The notes under the pieces were generated by a model. It was not told the origin of the DNA, searched no databases, and saw nothing but the letters and a program-made list of their open reading frames with translations. Of a stretch of DNA of 64,000 nt, positions 62,676-64,000 are shown piece by piece (position 1 is the stretch's first letter; every line of letters begins with the position of its first letter). Origin of the DNA: Rhizobium sp. N324 (GTDB taxonomy: Bacteria > Pseudomonadota > Alphaproteobacteria > Rhizobiales > Rhizobiaceae); NCBI RefSeq assembly GCF_001664485.1, contig NZ_CP013631.1, forward strand, positions 186,001 to 250,000, read 5' to 3'. A program made the translations under genes and the position numbers.

Positions 62676-62696
62676 TCCTGAGCTGAGGACACCGTC

Positions 62697-64000
62697 ATGA
62701 CGGAAGAACGGCCCCTGCTGGAAGCCCGGCAGGTGTTCAAGGGATTTTTCGGAAACCCCGTTTTGAAGGGCGTCGACATCGCCCTTCTGCCGGGCAGGGT
62801 TCACGCCCTGCTCGGCGAAAACGGCGCCGGCAAGTCGACGCTGATCAATCTCCTGTCCGGCGCCCTTCAGCCGGACAGCGGCTCCATCCTCATCGACGGC
62901 AAGCCTGTCGGGCGTTTCAGCCCGGCGGCGGCGCGCGCGGCCGGTATCGCCGTGGTTCAGCAGGAGCTGAGCCTGACGGCCAGCCTGTCGATTGCCGAAA
63001 ACATCGGGACCGGCGCCTTTCCGCGCCGGTTCGGCCTGATCGATTACGCAGCGCTGCATCGCGGCGTGCAGGAGGTCTGCGATATGGTCGGGCTCACTGA
63101 ACTGCTCGACATGCCGGTCGCCGATCTCGCGCTCGGCCGCCGTCAGATGGTGGAGATCGCCAAGGCGCTGTTCCGCAAACCGCGCGTGCTGATCCTGGAT
63201 GAGCCGACCTCATCGCTCTCCGCGCATGAAGCCGGCATCCTTGCCCGCCTCATCGAAACGCTCAAGGGCCGCGGCATCGCACTTCTCTATATTTCCCACC
63301 GCCTGAACGAGGTGCAGGCGCTCTGCTCGCATGTCACGGTGCTGAAAGACGGCGGGGTCACGGCCGATCAGTCGCTCTCCGGCATCGACGGCGAGGGGCT
63401 GGTCCGCCTGATGGTCGGCCGCGAGACCGGTGACCTGTTCCCGCCGCGTGTCGCCGCTAAGCCCGGCGCGATGCGCATCAGCGTCGAGAATTTTTCCGCC
63501 GGCATGGTGCGCCATATCGGCTTCTCCGCCCGGGCCGGCGAGATCGTCGGTATCGGCGGGTTGGTGGGACAGGGGCAGGAAGACCTGCTGCTCGGCCTCT
63601 ATGGCGCGATTCCCGCGTCCGCGGCCCGGGCGGAAGTATCGGGAAATCCCGGTCTGCCCGCAAATGTCGGCGCGGCGAATGCGGCGGGTATCGTCTATGT
63701 GCCGGCTGACCGCAAACATGAGGGACTGGTGCTGCCCCACTCCATCGCCGCCAATCTCGTCCTGCCCTCGCTCGGACGGCTCGCCCGCAAGGGGCTGCGC
63801 GACCTGACGGCGGAAACCGGCCTGGTCGCCGATCTCGCCTGCCGGCTGACGATCAAGGGCGATACGGCCCGCCCGGTGCAGGCGCTTTCCGGCGGCAACC
63901 AGCAGAAGGTGGCGCTCGCCAAATGGCTGCCGCTCGATCCGTCCATTCTGCTTCTCAACGATCCGACGCGCGGTGTCGACATCGAGACCAAGCGGGAAAT
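62697..64000 (+). CDS. CUT2-type sugar ABC ATPase, C-terminus cut by window edge
   Basis: From the ATG at 62697 (after GAGGA) 434 codons are open to the window end. Two nucleotide-binding domains are present: the first has GENGAGKST, LALGRRQM and LILDEPTSSL; the second, incomplete, has a degenerate P-loop (GGLVGQGQE) and the signature LSGGNQQK. This is the RbsA/MglA architecture; about 65 residues are missing at the end. It works with the binding protein just upstream. Confidence 0.87.
   Translation, partial: MTEERPLLEARQVFKGFFGNPVLKGVDIALLPGRVHALLGENGAGKSTLINLLSGALQPDSGSILIDGKPVGRFSPAAARAAGIAVVQQELSLTASLSIAENIGTGAFPRRFGLIDYAALHRGVQEVCDMVGLTELLDMPVADLALGRRQMVEIAKALFRKPRVLILDEPTSSLSAHEAGILARLIETLKGRGIALLYISHRLNEVQALCSHVTVLKDGGVTADQSLSGIDGEGLVRLMVGRETGDLFPPRVAAKPGAMRISVENFSAGMVRHIGFSARAGEIVGIGGLVGQGQEDLLLGLYGAIPASAARAEVSGNPGLPANVGAANAAGIVYVPADRKHEGLVLPHSIAANLVLPSLGRLARKGLRDLTAETGLVADLACRLTIKGDTARPVQALSGGNQQKVALAKWLPLDPSILLLNDPTRGVDIETKRE

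Overview
The window is GC-rich (about 60% by eye), densely packed DNA from an alphaproteobacterium, most likely a member of the Rhizobium leguminosarum/etli group. The evidence is the large number of ABC uptake systems, a SSS monocarboxylate permease with its two-component pair that matches the MctP-MctS-MctR system described in R. leguminosarum, alphaproteobacterial codon use, and the layout of short operons each with its own regulator. I see no rRNA, tRNA, CRISPR array, insertion sequence, phage gene or replication origin, so chromosome and plasmid cannot be told apart. All functions are read from the sequence; nothing was searched.

Layout. 1-11996: a carnitine/gamma-butyrobetaine catabolic operon. 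A truncated GlxA-type regulator is divergent from genes for a dehydrocarnitine-cleaving BKACE enzyme, an L-carnitine dehydrogenase fused to a thioesterase, an acyl-CoA dehydrogenase, an NDP-forming acyl-CoA ligase, a CaiD-like hydratase and a Dpp-type ABC importer. 12056-17482: a XRE regulator divergent from a second, paralogous binding protein and a CocE-type hydrolase, then a convergent HSL-type esterase. 17747-20370: an ECF sigma factor overlapping a membrane protein that joins a short cytoplasmic N-terminus to a von Willebrand A domain. 20560-30889: a LacI-controlled aldonate (L-idonate/gluconate) regulon with lactonase, IdnD, a 2-hydroxyacid dehydrogenase, IdnO, gluconokinase, a GarR-like reductase and a CUT2 sugar ABC system; copies of a 16-bp palindrome sit in its three control regions. 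30979-36752: a small barrel-like gene and a first sulfonate-type ABC operon with two flavin monooxygenases.

36783-40930: a TPR-like/GGDEF protein and a chemoreceptor. 41006-44957: the mct cluster. 45035-49736: an Lrp regulator divergent from a polar amino-acid ABC system followed by a homocysteine S-methyltransferase. 49914-52928: a siderophore-type ABC operon whose binding protein is frameshifted. 52951-55406: a MarR regulator divergent from a ClC-CBS channel. 55482-56191: a Phd/VapC-type toxin-antitoxin pair. 56227-60245: a second sulfonate operon on the minus strand. 60597-64000: an IclR regulator divergent from a sugar ABC operon that runs off the end.

Common theme: scavenging of small plant- or soil-derived compounds (betaines, aldonates, sulfonates, amino acids, monocarboxylates, iron chelates), each uptake system paired with the first catabolic enzymes and usually a local regulator. 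The least familiar parts are the carnitine locus with its duplicated Tat-exported binding proteins, the ECF sigma-VWA pair and the palindrome-marked aldonate regulon.
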